A stretch of 64,000 nt of DNA from Fodinibius salipaludis. Lineage in GTDB: Bacteria; Bacteroidota; Rhodothermia; Balneolales; Balneolaceae. Under the pieces are notes generated by a model. The model did no database searches. It saw nothing but the letters and a program-made list of their open reading frames with translations, and was not told where the DNA came from. Made by a program: the position numbers and the translations under genes. The stretch is from the NCBI RefSeq assembly GCF_002287075.1, contig NZ_NSKE01000001.1, forward strand, positions 528,795 to 592,794, in the 5' to 3' direction. This document shows positions 53,301-62,101 of this stretch, piece by piece; positions within the stretch are counted from its first letter, which is position 1, and every line of letters begins with the position of its first letter.

Positions 53301-53405
53301 ATAAGACTTGAAATTGTGTCGCTGAGCTTCGGCAGGCAATACAGATACCAATATGAGTAGTACCTTAAAAAATACACAAATGGCATAATTTTTTTTGTAT
53401 CCCAT
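50343..53405 (-). CDS. Two-component regulator propeller sensor histidine kinase (HisKA_2 type)
   Basis: 1020 residues. A signal peptide (1-27) precedes a series of about 14 propeller repeats (short patterns such as GLPHSQVHGLFQTHDGYLWT, DGLKDNSVEIIFEDSKENLW), making two beta-propellers, then a Y_Y_Y domain near 690-760, a membrane helix near 772-792, a coiled coil, the phosphoacceptor IHHRVKNNLAVISGLLELQ near 825 and an intact ATPase (LNELVSNSYEHAF, VKDNGKGLPEDF, GSLGLTLI). It senses a periplasmic ligand and signals by phosphotransfer. No response regulator or DNA-binding domain is attached or adjacent, so its partner is elsewhere. Confidence 0.92.
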   Translation of the reverse strand: MGYKKNYAICVFFKVLLILVSVLPAEAQRHNFKSYSVNNGLPHSQVHGLFQTHDGYLWTGTYGGGLAKFDGEEFTTYTTEDGLKDNSVEIIFEDSKENLWVTTYQSGIAKMKGDKFIYPFDNSTLDTADVFAVDEMRNGDLWIGTYDAGIFIYNGLELDRITTEDGLVDNSIWDFWEAENGDIWIATSEGISILKNNQLKEGKQFHNFTADDGLSGSEVYRIVPDKEGNLWFATSNGITVWDGSSFSTITELAGTELDYIYDIIAASDGSIWIGTYSKGVFVYSDGTAKHITESNGLSSNYIYDLHEDDDGKVWIATDEVGINQYEGETFTFYGTESGTISSKIYSLHEDRKDNVWVGTSEGIYNFKDGNFKSIGYPEGYDSPKEVWDITEFANGDLLFLMPDNAIYKYDGQKFTNYSEEHGLDLWFTYELYVDRDNTLWIGTETGLFHKEGDKLTHYTVEDGLPSDVVYQVYMHKGYLWFATYNGISRFDGSSFKNYTTADGINHRYISFLTSDEKGNLWLGTGGGVTLLDLDENGDVLSIDNFGKEIGMKSLTTQVLWFDESGALWQGSNGGIHRLDVPGYWETGIMELSHYRLTDSGIGIETNQGAVLPVGDNRVLFGTMEGVLELEPNKVEEQTKDLNLHITSVRRNSQKIEWDQYVDSLSYKFGRLLFPEVTFPHGQHTYSISYNAPFFGNTSNEKFRYKLEGFDDDWSEPTSSKTAIFTNLDPGDYNFVVQVKTPNSEWSENEAQYQFAVAHPFWQTYWFYGLIALSTIGLIYGYIRYRVGMLEKQRLQELVDEQTKDLQEALAEKEVLIKEIHHRVKNNLAVISGLLELQRGYAENDFVDRVLSESQRRVQSISMIHEKLYQNERLAEIDFEKYIRELVDIIAYSFNYTDKEIEVNIEIDDFKLGVSQGIPCGLMLNELVSNSYEHAFTDQENGKIEISAKHKQSGKIKLIVKDNGKGLPEDFAIGQNGSLGLTLIDTLSGQLQGEYILENTEDGTQFILEFEMEEPEEKVPV

Positions 53406-53496
53406 AAAACACCTAAAGCAAACTAACTATTTTTTTGCCATAGAAATGTAAGGTTATTTACTAACTCTCGCTAACCATCCCAAAAGTATCCAAGAA

Positions 53497-55323
53497 CTAC
53501 GTATTCAGAACTTTTTCTGTTTTAAATAATACAGAAATATTTGCCCCATTTTTATTCCTAAAACGAACAGTTCCATCCAACTGTTTAGCCAATGTTTTGA
53601 TCAACGTAATTCCTAAAGATTCCGAATCCTCGCCCTCAGAGAACCCTTTTCCATTATCCTGTACAGTTAAAGTTACATTGTTATCGACTTCTTTTAAGAA
53701 AACTTTAATTTGCCCCTCTTGTCCATCATCAAATGCATGTTTTAGTGAATTTATTACCAGTTCATTAATTAACAACGAACATGGAATAGCCTGATTAATA
53801 TTCAATACTATTCTCTGAAGCTCCGTAGTTATTTCTATCTCCGATTTTTTACTGGAATAGGTACTATGTATGTTCTCTATCAGTTCGTTCACATATTTAT
53901 CCAATTCGATAAATGAAAGATTCTCAGACTGGTATAGTTTTTCATGTACCAGAGCTATACTCCGGATACGGAGATGACTTTGTTGAAGTGCAGAAACAAC
54001 ATGGTCATTTTCAGCCTCCCAAATCTGCATTTGTAACATGCCCGTAATTACTGCTAAATTATTTTTTACACGATCATGTACCTCTGCCAATAGCACTTCC
54101 TTGTCTTTTAGCGACTGCTTAATCTTTTTCTGAGCTTCCTTTTCAGCACTTATATCACTGGCCACAAAAACATATCCCTCTGTTGCTTTCTCTTTGCCAT
54201 TAATTTTACCCCGAGATATGCTAACCGGAATCGTATTCTTATTTTCCCCTATTAGTTCACCAGTATACGTTCTATTGCTATCTGTATTTTGTTTTGTGAA
54301 AATATTTTTAGGCATCTCATTAAACAATATGTCAATTGATTTTCCTAACAGTTCATCCTCCGTAAATCCAAGGATCTCGGACACCGCAGAATTAATACGG
54401 ATAATATTAAAATCCTCATCGGTCACAATTAGTAGATCGGCCATGGCTTCTATGATACTATCTACATAATCACGCGAAACCGTCGTTTTGCTAAGATTTT
54501 CTGCCATCTGGTCAAAAGTAGAACTCAATTGCCCCAACTCGTCGTTAGAATCATAACCAATCCGATTTTGCAAATTTCCCTGCCCCACACTCTGGGCTGC
54601 ATTAGCAATCTTTGCAATAGGGTTTGCTATCGATCGATAAATAAACAAGGCGAGCACAATGGCAACAACTAAAGCTATGCCGGTGGCGATTACTAAAATA
54701 TAACCTACCCTGTCGAGCTGGCTATTCAATCCGGCAATTTGTTGTTGGTGGGTTTGTTGAATATGATTTCGCAGTCGATCAATTTCAGGCAATAAATTCG
54801 ATCGAAAGTAAGGCTCAATTGTTACTGTAAAAAACTCTTTACGATCTTGGTAGTTTTCAGTACTAATGTTTTGGAATTGGATAAGAAGGGATGAATAATT
54901 TTTATACTTCTTTTCCAGGTTTTCTAACAGGCTAAGCACTTTTGATGAATCTGTGGGAGGTTCAAAAATATTTTTCTGATTTGACTTCACCAGCGTTTTC
55001 AACTCTTCCAAACTCTTCTCAAACTCCCCAAGCGATTTTTCAATCTTTGTAATTTGAACCTCTTTGGTTCTATTACTCCGACTATAATTCATCGATAGAC
55101 TTTCGCGATAGCTATCTTCCAATAAATATTGCGTTCTTGTCAAGCTTTTAAAAAGCTGCAATCCCAGTTCACCGGCTAAGGTAACCTCCTGAATAGCCTT
55201 ATCACTTTCGAATGTTACCTGATCTTTAACCGCATCATTGAAATAAGATGCAGTCAATCCAATACCACCCACAATAAGGACCACTATTGAAAAACTGCCT
55301 ATTAGTTTAGTACTAAGCTTCAT
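53497..55323 (-). CDS. HAMP-PAS sensor histidine kinase (HisKA_2 type)
   Basis: 608 residues. Membrane helices near 8-28 and 205-228 flank a helical periplasmic sensor (about 30-200). HAMP follows (about 228-282, ANPIAKIANAAQSVGQGNLQ), then PAS (about 290-395, IIEAMADLLIVTDEDFNIIR), the phosphoacceptor AEVHDRVKNNLAVITGMLQM near 413 and an intact ATPase (INELVINSLKHAFDDG, VQDNGKGF, ESLGITLIKTLA). His in the H box is in HDRVKNN. It lies 91 nt upstream of the propeller kinase on the same strand; the two could feed one regulator. Partner unknown. Confidence 0.92.
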   Translation of the reverse strand: MKLSTKLIGSFSIVVLIVGGIGLTASYFNDAVKDQVTFESDKAIQEVTLAGELGLQLFKSLTRTQYLLEDSYRESLSMNYSRSNRTKEVQITKIEKSLGEFEKSLEELKTLVKSNQKNIFEPPTDSSKVLSLLENLEKKYKNYSSLLIQFQNISTENYQDRKEFFTVTIEPYFRSNLLPEIDRLRNHIQQTHQQQIAGLNSQLDRVGYILVIATGIALVVAIVLALFIYRSIANPIAKIANAAQSVGQGNLQNRIGYDSNDELGQLSSTFDQMAENLSKTTVSRDYVDSIIEAMADLLIVTDEDFNIIRINSAVSEILGFTEDELLGKSIDILFNEMPKNIFTKQNTDSNRTYTGELIGENKNTIPVSISRGKINGKEKATEGYVFVASDISAEKEAQKKIKQSLKDKEVLLAEVHDRVKNNLAVITGMLQMQIWEAENDHVVSALQQSHLRIRSIALVHEKLYQSENLSFIELDKYVNELIENIHSTYSSKKSEIEITTELQRIVLNINQAIPCSLLINELVINSLKHAFDDGQEGQIKVFLKEVDNNVTLTVQDNGKGFSEGEDSESLGITLIKTLAKQLDGTVRFRNKNGANISVLFKTEKVLNT

Positions 55324-55526
55324 AAAAAGTTACAAGGCTAACTGTTTCACTGTTTTATATAATTACCCATCAAAGGCAGATAAGCCAACATTAGTAAACA
55401 TACTACATTCCCAATCCAATAAATTGATTCTTTAATAATGTCTCATGCATTAAACAAACACATAATATCGACCAGTAATAGATTTTAAGGAAAGTTAATC
55501 TAACCTATTTTGGATAGTATATTATC

Positions 55527-57629
55527 CTAAAAAGCCACCAACGCTTCAATTTTGTCCATAATTTTTTCGGATGTTGGTAACACCGAATCCATCAATTCAA
55601 CATTATATGGAACAGGGATGTCGGGCATAGTGAGCCGTTCAATAGGAGCATCCAAGTATTTAAATGCTTCTTGTGATAGTACAGCGCTTATTTCAGCTCC
55701 AAAACCGGCTGTTTGGGTATCTTCATGAACAATCAAACAGCGATTGGTCTTTTGGACAGATTGCAACACCGCTTCTTTATCCCACGGCATGATGGAACGA
55801 AGATCCAAGATATCAGCAGAAACATCCAGTTCATCTACCGCTGATTCTACCTGTTCACACATGGCCCCCCACGTTACAATAGTAAGATCCTCTCCTTCCT
55901 GTAACTTATTCGCTTTGCCAATTGGCACTACAAAATCATCACCCGGATAGGGCTTACGCGCATACTTGGCATCCAGCAAATTACGATGCTCAAAAAAGAT
56001 GGTAGGATTATTACTGCGCATTGCAGAACGGAGTAATCCTGCAGCATCCTGTGCGTTGCTGGGCATCACGATTTGCCATCCCACAGCATGAGCGAAAAAC
56101 ACTTCGTTGCTGAGGCTGTGCCAGGGATCGCCACATTTTGCAAAACCACCAGGCATACGCACCACGATAGGCGCAGCAAACTGATTGGCCGTTCGCCAAC
56201 GGATCGTTCCGCAATTATTAAGCTGCTCGGTAGCCGGATCAGCGTATTTTCGAAACTGAATTTCGGCCACAGGCATCAACCCGGAGTATGCCAGACCTAC
56301 TGAACGCCCGATAATCCCCTCTTCCGAAAGGCTGGTATCAAAAACACGGGATTCACCATGCTTGGTCTGAAGCCCCATCGTGACGGCATGGACTCCTCCC
56401 TTCGCCGCTACATCTTCACCAAAAACCATCAGCTTGGGATTCATTTCGAGCTCATAATCCAGCGTTTTGCGAATAGCCTCTACAATATTAATTCGCTGTT
56501 TACCGGGGCTTGGCGTTTCGGAACTTTCGGGAAAAGTATGATCTGAGGACGCCAGACCGCCAACCAGTTGAATATCCAACTTTCCGTCGGAATCCGTTTC
56601 AGAAAAAGCATAACGCTCTGTTTTTCGGGGGTCAGGTTCGGGACGGGACAAGGCCGCTTTAGCAGCTTCTTCAATATCCTCATCAGCCTGTTTTTCCAGC
56701 TCCTCCCAGTCATCATCAGAAAGTTGATCGGGGACTAAAAATGTTTTTACATGGTCCAGAGGATCGTTCTGCTGTTCTTCTTCAATCAAGTCTTCCGGTT
56801 TATAGGCTTGATTATCCTGATAAGAATGACCATTCAAACGCGGCATGGTAAGGTGAACTAAGGCCGGACCCTTTCTGTCCCGTACATAATTTACTGATTG
56901 ACTGATAAGATCAGCAGCTTCTACAGGATCGGTTCCGTCACCGTCAAAAATTCTGATGTTTTTAAAGGAATACAGGTTCTTTGCAATATTACCGCCCGGC
57001 GTTTGAAATTCGCCAGGCACTGATATTCCATAGCCATTATCCTCGATATAAAACAGCACAGGTAAATCCTGGGTTGTAGCAATGGTCAAAGCCGACCAAA
57101 AACCGTTCGTAGCAACTGAACCCTCACCGCCCAACACAACAGAAATAGCGCGTTCATATTCTTCCTCATCCAGCTCATTTTGGTGATACTGGATGCCTTG
57201 AGCCCAGCCAACGGCCGGGGTGTATTGCGATCCTACATCACCGGCCATAGGCAGTACCGTAGGTCCGTCGATACCGGGTTTATTACAAACTACCCCAATA
57301 TCACGACCGTCACTGTATCCACCCGACTTGGCCATGGGTGCTGCCATAGCATCCTCCAAGTCCAAACCCAGTGAGAGCATTAACGGACGAGAGCGGTAGT
57401 AAGCGCTGGCCGCGTCATGCTTATGTGTGAGTTGGGATCCCAATAAAATCTGCCCGAGTTCATGTCCGCGGGCCGAAAACTGATATAAGACATCTTTATT
57501 AGGGACAAGCTCATTTTCCTCTTTATCATCCATGGCTCGAGAGGTCAACATCAGCTTTGCCAGCCAACTCCAATCGATCGATGATATTACTTCGGGCATT
57601 TCTTTCTGTTGCTCTTCTTTAGTGGGCAT
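55527..57629 (-). CDS. Fused alpha/beta E1 component of a 2-oxo acid dehydrogenase (branched-chain type)
   Basis: 700 residues. The alpha part (about 1-330) holds the thiamine-diphosphate region VVLGGEGSVATNGFWSALTI near 165 and FYIEDNGYGISVPG near 192. After a linker rich in acidic residues (about 335-380), the beta part (about 380-700) shows MVFGEDVAAKGGVHAVTMGL, AEIQFRKYADPATEQLNNCG and VHEDTQTAGFGAEISAVLSQ. It decarboxylates branched-chain 2-oxo acids (or pyruvate) and transfers the acyl group to a lipoyl E2. E2 and E3 are not in the window. Fused E1 is common in Bacteroidota. Confidence 0.9.
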   Translation of the reverse strand: MPTKEEQQKEMPEVISSIDWSWLAKLMLTSRAMDDKEENELVPNKDVLYQFSARGHELGQILLGSQLTHKHDAASAYYRSRPLMLSLGLDLEDAMAAPMAKSGGYSDGRDIGVVCNKPGIDGPTVLPMAGDVGSQYTPAVGWAQGIQYHQNELDEEEYERAISVVLGGEGSVATNGFWSALTIATTQDLPVLFYIEDNGYGISVPGEFQTPGGNIAKNLYSFKNIRIFDGDGTDPVEAADLISQSVNYVRDRKGPALVHLTMPRLNGHSYQDNQAYKPEDLIEEEQQNDPLDHVKTFLVPDQLSDDDWEELEKQADEDIEEAAKAALSRPEPDPRKTERYAFSETDSDGKLDIQLVGGLASSDHTFPESSETPSPGKQRINIVEAIRKTLDYELEMNPKLMVFGEDVAAKGGVHAVTMGLQTKHGESRVFDTSLSEEGIIGRSVGLAYSGLMPVAEIQFRKYADPATEQLNNCGTIRWRTANQFAAPIVVRMPGGFAKCGDPWHSLSNEVFFAHAVGWQIVMPSNAQDAAGLLRSAMRSNNPTIFFEHRNLLDAKYARKPYPGDDFVVPIGKANKLQEGEDLTIVTWGAMCEQVESAVDELDVSADILDLRSIMPWDKEAVLQSVQKTNRCLIVHEDTQTAGFGAEISAVLSQEAFKYLDAPIERLTMPDIPVPYNVELMDSVLPTSEKIMDKIEALVAF

Positions 57630-57666
57630 AACTGTTAATTTGTTATCAGCTTATTTTTAATAATTT

Positions 57667-58779
57667 CTATACGTTCATCACTTTTTCAAAACTGTGCTCA
57701 AAATGGCTCATCTCCTTTTTACGCCCGATTGTAATTCGGACACAGTTCGGCAATCCAAAAGCATTAATTCGCCGCAAAATAACCCCCTCTTCCAGCATAG
57801 CCTGAGTAAAGTCGATAGCCTGTTGTTCATCGGGCAAAATCATCATCACAGAATTAGAAATAGACGGCACATAATTAACATGGTGTTTTTCAAAAAACTG
57901 GTAAAGTCTATTTTTTCCTTCTTCAACTACATCTTTCGTTTTCTTTAGAAACTGCTGATCTCCAAGTGCCGCCAGTGCTGCCGCCTGAGCCGGAGTTGTC
58001 GGTTCAAAGGTCAGCTTTGTTTTCATCATCTCACTAACAATTTTCTCAGATGCAATAGCATAACCAATTCGAAATCCCGCCAACCCATAGGCTTTTGAAA
58101 AGGTGCGCAGAGTAATCACATTATCATATTCATAATCAAGCGAATGGGGATAATCTGCCACCTCCTTTGCATATTCGTAATAGGCCTCGTCCATAACCAC
58201 TAACACATCGCTCGGAACCTTACGCATAAAACGCTCAAATTCTGAATCGGTAATATACGTCCCAGTGGGATTGTTGGGGTTGGCGATATATATCATTTTT
58301 GTACGGTCAGAAATACCATCTGCTATAGCTTCAAGATCAAAGCGATAGTCGTCGGTCACCGGTACTTTATTGATAGAAACTCCTCGAATATTTGCCTGAA
58401 CAAAAAAACCGACGAACGTAGCGTCGGCAGTAATAGCTTCTTCATGATTCAAGAAAAAGGTACGACAGAGATTTGCAATAACGCTTTCTGATCCCGCAGC
58501 AATCATGATATTTTCCGGCTGTACATTATTCTGCTCGGCCAGAACCTCACGAAGCTGACCGGAAATAGGATCCGGATAATCCTGAATTTCCTGCATGGCC
58601 TTCACAACTTCATGCTTTACATTCGGGCTGCATCCCAGCCTGTTTTCGTTAGATGCCAGCTTGGATATTTGCGGTGGCTGATATTCTTCCTCAACTTCTG
58701 CGATGGTTTTACCTGCCACGTAGGGAGATAAATCACGAATGTTAACTGGCACTAAGGGACGTTCACCTGAATCAGCCAT
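57667..58779 (-). CDS. Class I/II aminotransferase of the histidinol-phosphate aminotransferase family
   Basis: 370 residues from ATG 58779; a TTG three codons upstream is less likely. It has ISKLASNENRLGCSPNV near 40, YIANPNNPTGTYI near 165, DEAYYEYAKEVADYPHSL near 195, the PLP Lys in TFSKAYGLAGFRIGYAIA near 228 and RRINAFGLPNCVRITIG near 335. This is the HisC/Cobc subfamily. Outside a his operon such enzymes often act as aromatic or imidazole aminotransferases; the tyrosine and phenylacetate genes in this region make an aromatic substrate plausible, but this is inference. It follows the E1 gene start by 37 nt upstream. Confidence 0.85.
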   Translation of the reverse strand: MADSGERPLVPVNIRDLSPYVAGKTIAEVEEEYQPPQISKLASNENRLGCSPNVKHEVVKAMQEIQDYPDPISGQLREVLAEQNNVQPENIMIAAGSESVIANLCRTFFLNHEEAITADATFVGFFVQANIRGVSINKVPVTDDYRFDLEAIADGISDRTKMIYIANPNNPTGTYITDSEFERFMRKVPSDVLVVMDEAYYEYAKEVADYPHSLDYEYDNVITLRTFSKAYGLAGFRIGYAIASEKIVSEMMKTKLTFEPTTPAQAAALAALGDQQFLKKTKDVVEEGKNRLYQFFEKHHVNYVPSISNSVMMILPDEQQAIDFTQAMLEEGVILRRINAFGLPNCVRITIGRKKEMSHFEHSFEKVMNV

Positions 58780-58964
58780 AACTACCAAATTTGCAACTAA
58801 AATTTAAACTTCAATTTTGGGCTAAATACACATTATTTTCGGCTATAAATATGAATAAATTAGGCCACTTTAACAACGCAATGAGGTCAAAACTTTTTAA
58901 AGTAGATCTTCGTTGTAAGGTCTAATTGGGATTTGTACATTCATTAAAAAATCAAACTGTTGTT

Positions 58965-59657
58965 ATGTCAAAAGTTGCTGTTGTTACTGGTGCGAGTCGT
59001 GGAATAGGTCGCGAAATTTGTAAAGAGCTTGCTGATAAGGGGCATCATGCTGTAGCCGTTGCCCGATCGGAACAACCATTAAATAAGCTGGCTAATTCTT
59101 ATCCTAATATTTCTGCTATTCCTACCGATCTTACTAATCAAAAAGATGTTGACAAACTTGTAACTCAACTTGAAAGAGATTACGACACTGTTGATATTCT
59201 CATTAATAATGCGGGAACTCTCATCAATAAAACGTTTGAGGAGCTCACTCTGGATGATTGGCGATCGCAGCTAGAAAGCAATTTGATCAGTGCTATCCAT
59301 ATTACAAATAAGATGCTTTCCTTATTTAGTAACGACGCTCATATTGTAAATATAAGCAGTATGGGCGGATTTCAAGGCAGTGCTAAATTTCCGGGACTTG
59401 CCGCTTATAGTGTTTCGAAAGGAGCCCTAAGCATTTTAACAGAATGTCTTTCTGTTGAGTTATCAGACAAAAATATAAAAGCTAATGCGCTATGTCTTGG
59501 AGCGGTACAAACTGAAATGCTTGAGAATGCTTTCCCCGGTATGGAAGCACCAGTTTCAGCAAAAGGAATGGGGAACTATATTACCGACTTTGCTATAAAA
59601 GGATCTGCATTTTATAACGGAAAAATTCTACCTGTATCACTTGAAGATCCCGACTAA
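58965..59657 (+). CDS. Short-chain dehydrogenase/reductase
   Basis: 230 residues from ATG 58965; a TTG 13 codons upstream is weaker. Classical SDR: AVVTGASRGIGREICKELAD near 6, LINNAGTLIN near 82, ISSMGGFQG, YSVSK with the catalytic Tyr and Lys near 150. The end (KGSAFYNGKILPVSLEDPD) is shorter than in fabG. It is divergent from the aminotransferase gene. Substrate unknown. Confidence 0.85.
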   Translation: MSKVAVVTGASRGIGREICKELADKGHHAVAVARSEQPLNKLANSYPNISAIPTDLTNQKDVDKLVTQLERDYDTVDILINNAGTLINKTFEELTLDDWRSQLESNLISAIHITNKMLSLFSNDAHIVNISSMGGFQGSAKFPGLAAYSVSKGALSILTECLSVELSDKNIKANALCLGAVQTEMLENAFPGMEAPVSAKGMGNYITDFAIKGSAFYNGKILPVSLEDPD

Positions 59658-59729
59658 CTACGAATGGGATTCTTGACCTATATTTTCTACATTAACGCTG
59701 TAATTTTAATTACTTAGCAATCAAGAGTC

Positions 59730-60407
59730 GTGAAAAAATATTTACCATTATTACTCCTAATAATTTTGGGGATCACACTTTCCCAAAAGAAAGCAGAAGC
59801 ACAATCCATAAAACTATTGGGCAGCAGCACCCTGAACGGAGCTATGAACGGTGTACTGCTCGGCGGAGCTACAATGGCACTTCAAAACTCAAATGATTAC
59901 CGACCTGTTGAAGTTGGACTCGGCGCAGGAACCCTTTACGGTATTGGGGTCGGTGCTTATGATATATCCCAAACCGACCGGGGCGAACAGTTTTATATTT
60001 CTGGCACATTCAATGATGGTACAAACCGATCAATACTCGTGTTACTCGATACCATTTATGGAGCTGCCGGAGGAATGATTGTTGGAACTTCTATCACCCT
60101 GATTATGAAAGAAAGAGTTGAAAAAGGATTACAATATGGAGCAGGGGCCGGCGCTTGGCTCGGAGTGGGATTCGGATTGATCGATGCTTTTATGCTTGCG
60201 GAAAGGCCTGCCAATCTACAAGCTTCTAATATTGCTAATCCGCATCAAAATATTAACGGGCTTTTAACCTACAGCAATGCTAATCAGTCAATACAAGTAG
60301 GAATGGTCAATCCTGAATTTATTGAACAAAAACACCTCTCCAACAAGCGTTACAGCACCAGTTACAAACCATCTTTAAATGTTGTTGAACTGAAGATCAA
60401 TCTTTAA
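59730..60407 (+). CDS. Secreted or membrane hypothetical protein, glycine-rich
   Basis: 225 residues from GTG 59730. A signal peptide (about 1-24, LPLLLLIILGITLSQ) is followed by two Gly-rich hydrophobic repeats of similar pattern (LNGAMNGVLLGGATMALQNS, YGAAGGMIVGTSITLIMKER, YGAGAGAWLGVGFGLIDAFM). These look like outer-membrane or glycine-zipper strands. No family recognised. Its stop is adjacent to the stop of the opposing GDSL hydrolase (60407/60408). Confidence 0.65.
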   Translation: MKKYLPLLLLIILGITLSQKKAEAQSIKLLGSSTLNGAMNGVLLGGATMALQNSNDYRPVEVGLGAGTLYGIGVGAYDISQTDRGEQFYISGTFNDGTNRSILVLLDTIYGAAGGMIVGTSITLIMKERVEKGLQYGAGAGAWLGVGFGLIDAFMLAERPANLQASNIANPHQNINGLLTYSNANQSIQVGMVNPEFIEQKHLSNKRYSTSYKPSLNVVELKINL

Positions 60408-61358
60408 TTAATCTTCGACTTCTCCTTCGTAATCATCAGGAGTATCAAATTGGGCTCCTTCTTCAGGTTCTTTGGCCAGCGCCAAATAACGGATAAGCTC
60501 TTTAACGGTATTGGAATGTCCCGAAAGTGACGGATGTAATCCATCACTCAAATAATTCCACGCTGCGGGTCCGGGCTCTTCCTCCTCCTGATCTTCTACG
60601 CTGTCATCCTTATCCTTCATCCGCTCTCCAAGGGGATCAATGATATATCCCTTCTTACCGGTTAATATTTCACGATATTGACTTAAGTCTTCCTCAAACA
60701 GATCAAAATGGAAGAGTCGCATCTGCTGCTGCATTTCTGTAATAACCGGAGGAGGAGTAAGCCAGATAAGCGGATTGTCTGTTACCTCATTGACAACTGT
60801 TTCGATCGTATTCAGATTTTCCCAGAAATCAGCCAGCGGTACCAATGTACGATCCGGTGACACGTGCAAACGCTGTGCATCAAAGGTGCCTAAAGCCACA
60901 ATTACCCAGTCCGGGTCATGATCTAATACATCACGATTTAATCGTTTCAGGGCATCTGTTGAGGTGTTATAGGATACTCCACTGTTAACAAAAGTCAAAT
61001 CTGCATCCTCGAGACCAATTTCCAAAACATGTTGAAATATATTAAACCAGCTTTGAAGGTCATCAGTCAGCGAATCTCCAATAGCAACAATAGTATCCCC
61101 CGGTTCAAAGGGAAGATCTTCAATCCATTCAGCAACTTCACCATCTTCCAACAGCTCAATTGCCGCTTCTTTAGTATTAGAAGAAAAACGGTCTCGAAGC
61201 TTTTTTAGCTCTTCTACCTCTAATCCCATCAACCCAGCCATGGCTTCTTCATTTTCAATGCCGGGAAGCAAGGGATACCGTTTTTCCAAGTTCAGAAATT
61301 GTAATAAATAGTTCTCTAAAACCTCTTTCTCTTCTTTACTTGCTTTGTGTTCACTCAT
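60408..61358 (-). CDS. SGNH/GDSL hydrolase
   Basis: 316 residues from ATG 61358. GDSL block DTIVAIGDSLTDDLQSW near 88 gives the nucleophile Ser; VIVALGTFDAQ (near 148) stands in place of the usual GxND block III, with no Asn; and the Asp-His pair is in LSDGLHPSLSGH near 272. A helical N-terminal part (about 1-75) and an acidic tail follow the family only loosely. It should be a cytoplasmic esterase or acyl hydrolase. Substrate unknown. It lies 29 nt behind the sirtuin gene on the same strand. Confidence 0.8.
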   Translation of the reverse strand: MSEHKASKEEKEVLENYLLQFLNLEKRYPLLPGIENEEAMAGLMGLEVEELKKLRDRFSSNTKEAAIELLEDGEVAEWIEDLPFEPGDTIVAIGDSLTDDLQSWFNIFQHVLEIGLEDADLTFVNSGVSYNTSTDALKRLNRDVLDHDPDWVIVALGTFDAQRLHVSPDRTLVPLADFWENLNTIETVVNEVTDNPLIWLTPPPVITEMQQQMRLFHFDLFEEDLSQYREILTGKKGYIIDPLGERMKDKDDSVEDQEEEEPGPAAWNYLSDGLHPSLSGHSNTVKELIRYLALAKEPEEGAQFDTPDDYEGEVED

Positions 61359-61387
61359 AAAAATACGTTATCTCAAAAATTACTTTT

Positions 61388-62074
61388 CTAATTTTTCAAT
61401 AAATCCTGAACTAACTTTGGTGTTCCTTCTGCCGCACGCTCTTGAACATGCTCCCACCCTTTAAACGTTCGAAGTTCGGGGGTAGCAGGATCAATAATAT
61501 ATTTGGGAATATTTTGATCTGTCAAATCAACTAACCCCGCTGCAGGATATACGACAAGTGAAGTGCCAATCACAATTAAAATATCTGCGTTAGGAACAAT
61601 ATCAGCAGCTTTTCGCATATTTGGCACCGGTTCGCCAAACCAAACGACATGAGGTCTTAATTGTGCTCCATCTTCAGCCGTATCTCCTACCTCAATAATA
61701 TCACCGCCAATATCATATATCAGTGATGAATTTTCTTCGCTGCGAACCTTCGAAAGCTCACCGTGTAAATGTACTACATCCGAAGAACCAGCACGTTCAT
61801 GCAAATTATCAACATTTTGGGTGATAATCGTTACATCGTACTGATCTTCTAACTCAGCCAGAGCCCGATGCCCCTCATTGGGATCTACGGCATGCAGTTG
61901 CTTTCTCCGTTGATTATAAAACTCTAAAACAAGTTCTTTGTCTCGTTCCCACGCCTGAGGTGTAGCCACTTCTTGGATATCATGACCTTCCCACAAACCA
62001 TCAGAATCACGAAAAGTCTTTAATCCACTATCGGCGCTCATGCCGGCGCCGGTTAAAACTACCACCTTCTCCAT
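61388..62074 (-). CDS. Class III sirtuin (CobB-type) NAD-dependent deacylase, lacking zinc cysteines
   Basis: 228 residues from ATG 62074. NAD site VVLTGAGMSADSGLKTFR at 5, TQNVDNLHERAG near 93 and catalytic His in VHLHGEL. The class III acyl-pocket pair is kept: LEFYNQRRKQL carries Tyr and Arg in the positions that give desuccinylase activity in CobB. The zinc module is altered: in the segment between HLHGEL and LRPHVVWFGE, and in the entire protein, there is no Cys at all. It may remove succinyl or acetyl groups from lysines; the loss of zinc binding is clear in sequence, its effect unknown. Confidence 0.9.
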   Translation of the reverse strand: MEKVVVLTGAGMSADSGLKTFRDSDGLWEGHDIQEVATPQAWERDKELVLEFYNQRRKQLHAVDPNEGHRALAELEDQYDVTIITQNVDNLHERAGSSDVVHLHGELSKVRSEENSSLIYDIGGDIIEVGDTAEDGAQLRPHVVWFGEPVPNMRKAADIVPNADILIVIGTSLVVYPAAGLVDLTDQNIPKYIIDPATPELRTFKGWEHVQERAAEGTPKLVQDLLKN

Positions 62075-62101
62075 AGCGTTTATCTTAGATTGGCAGAACG
62101 C

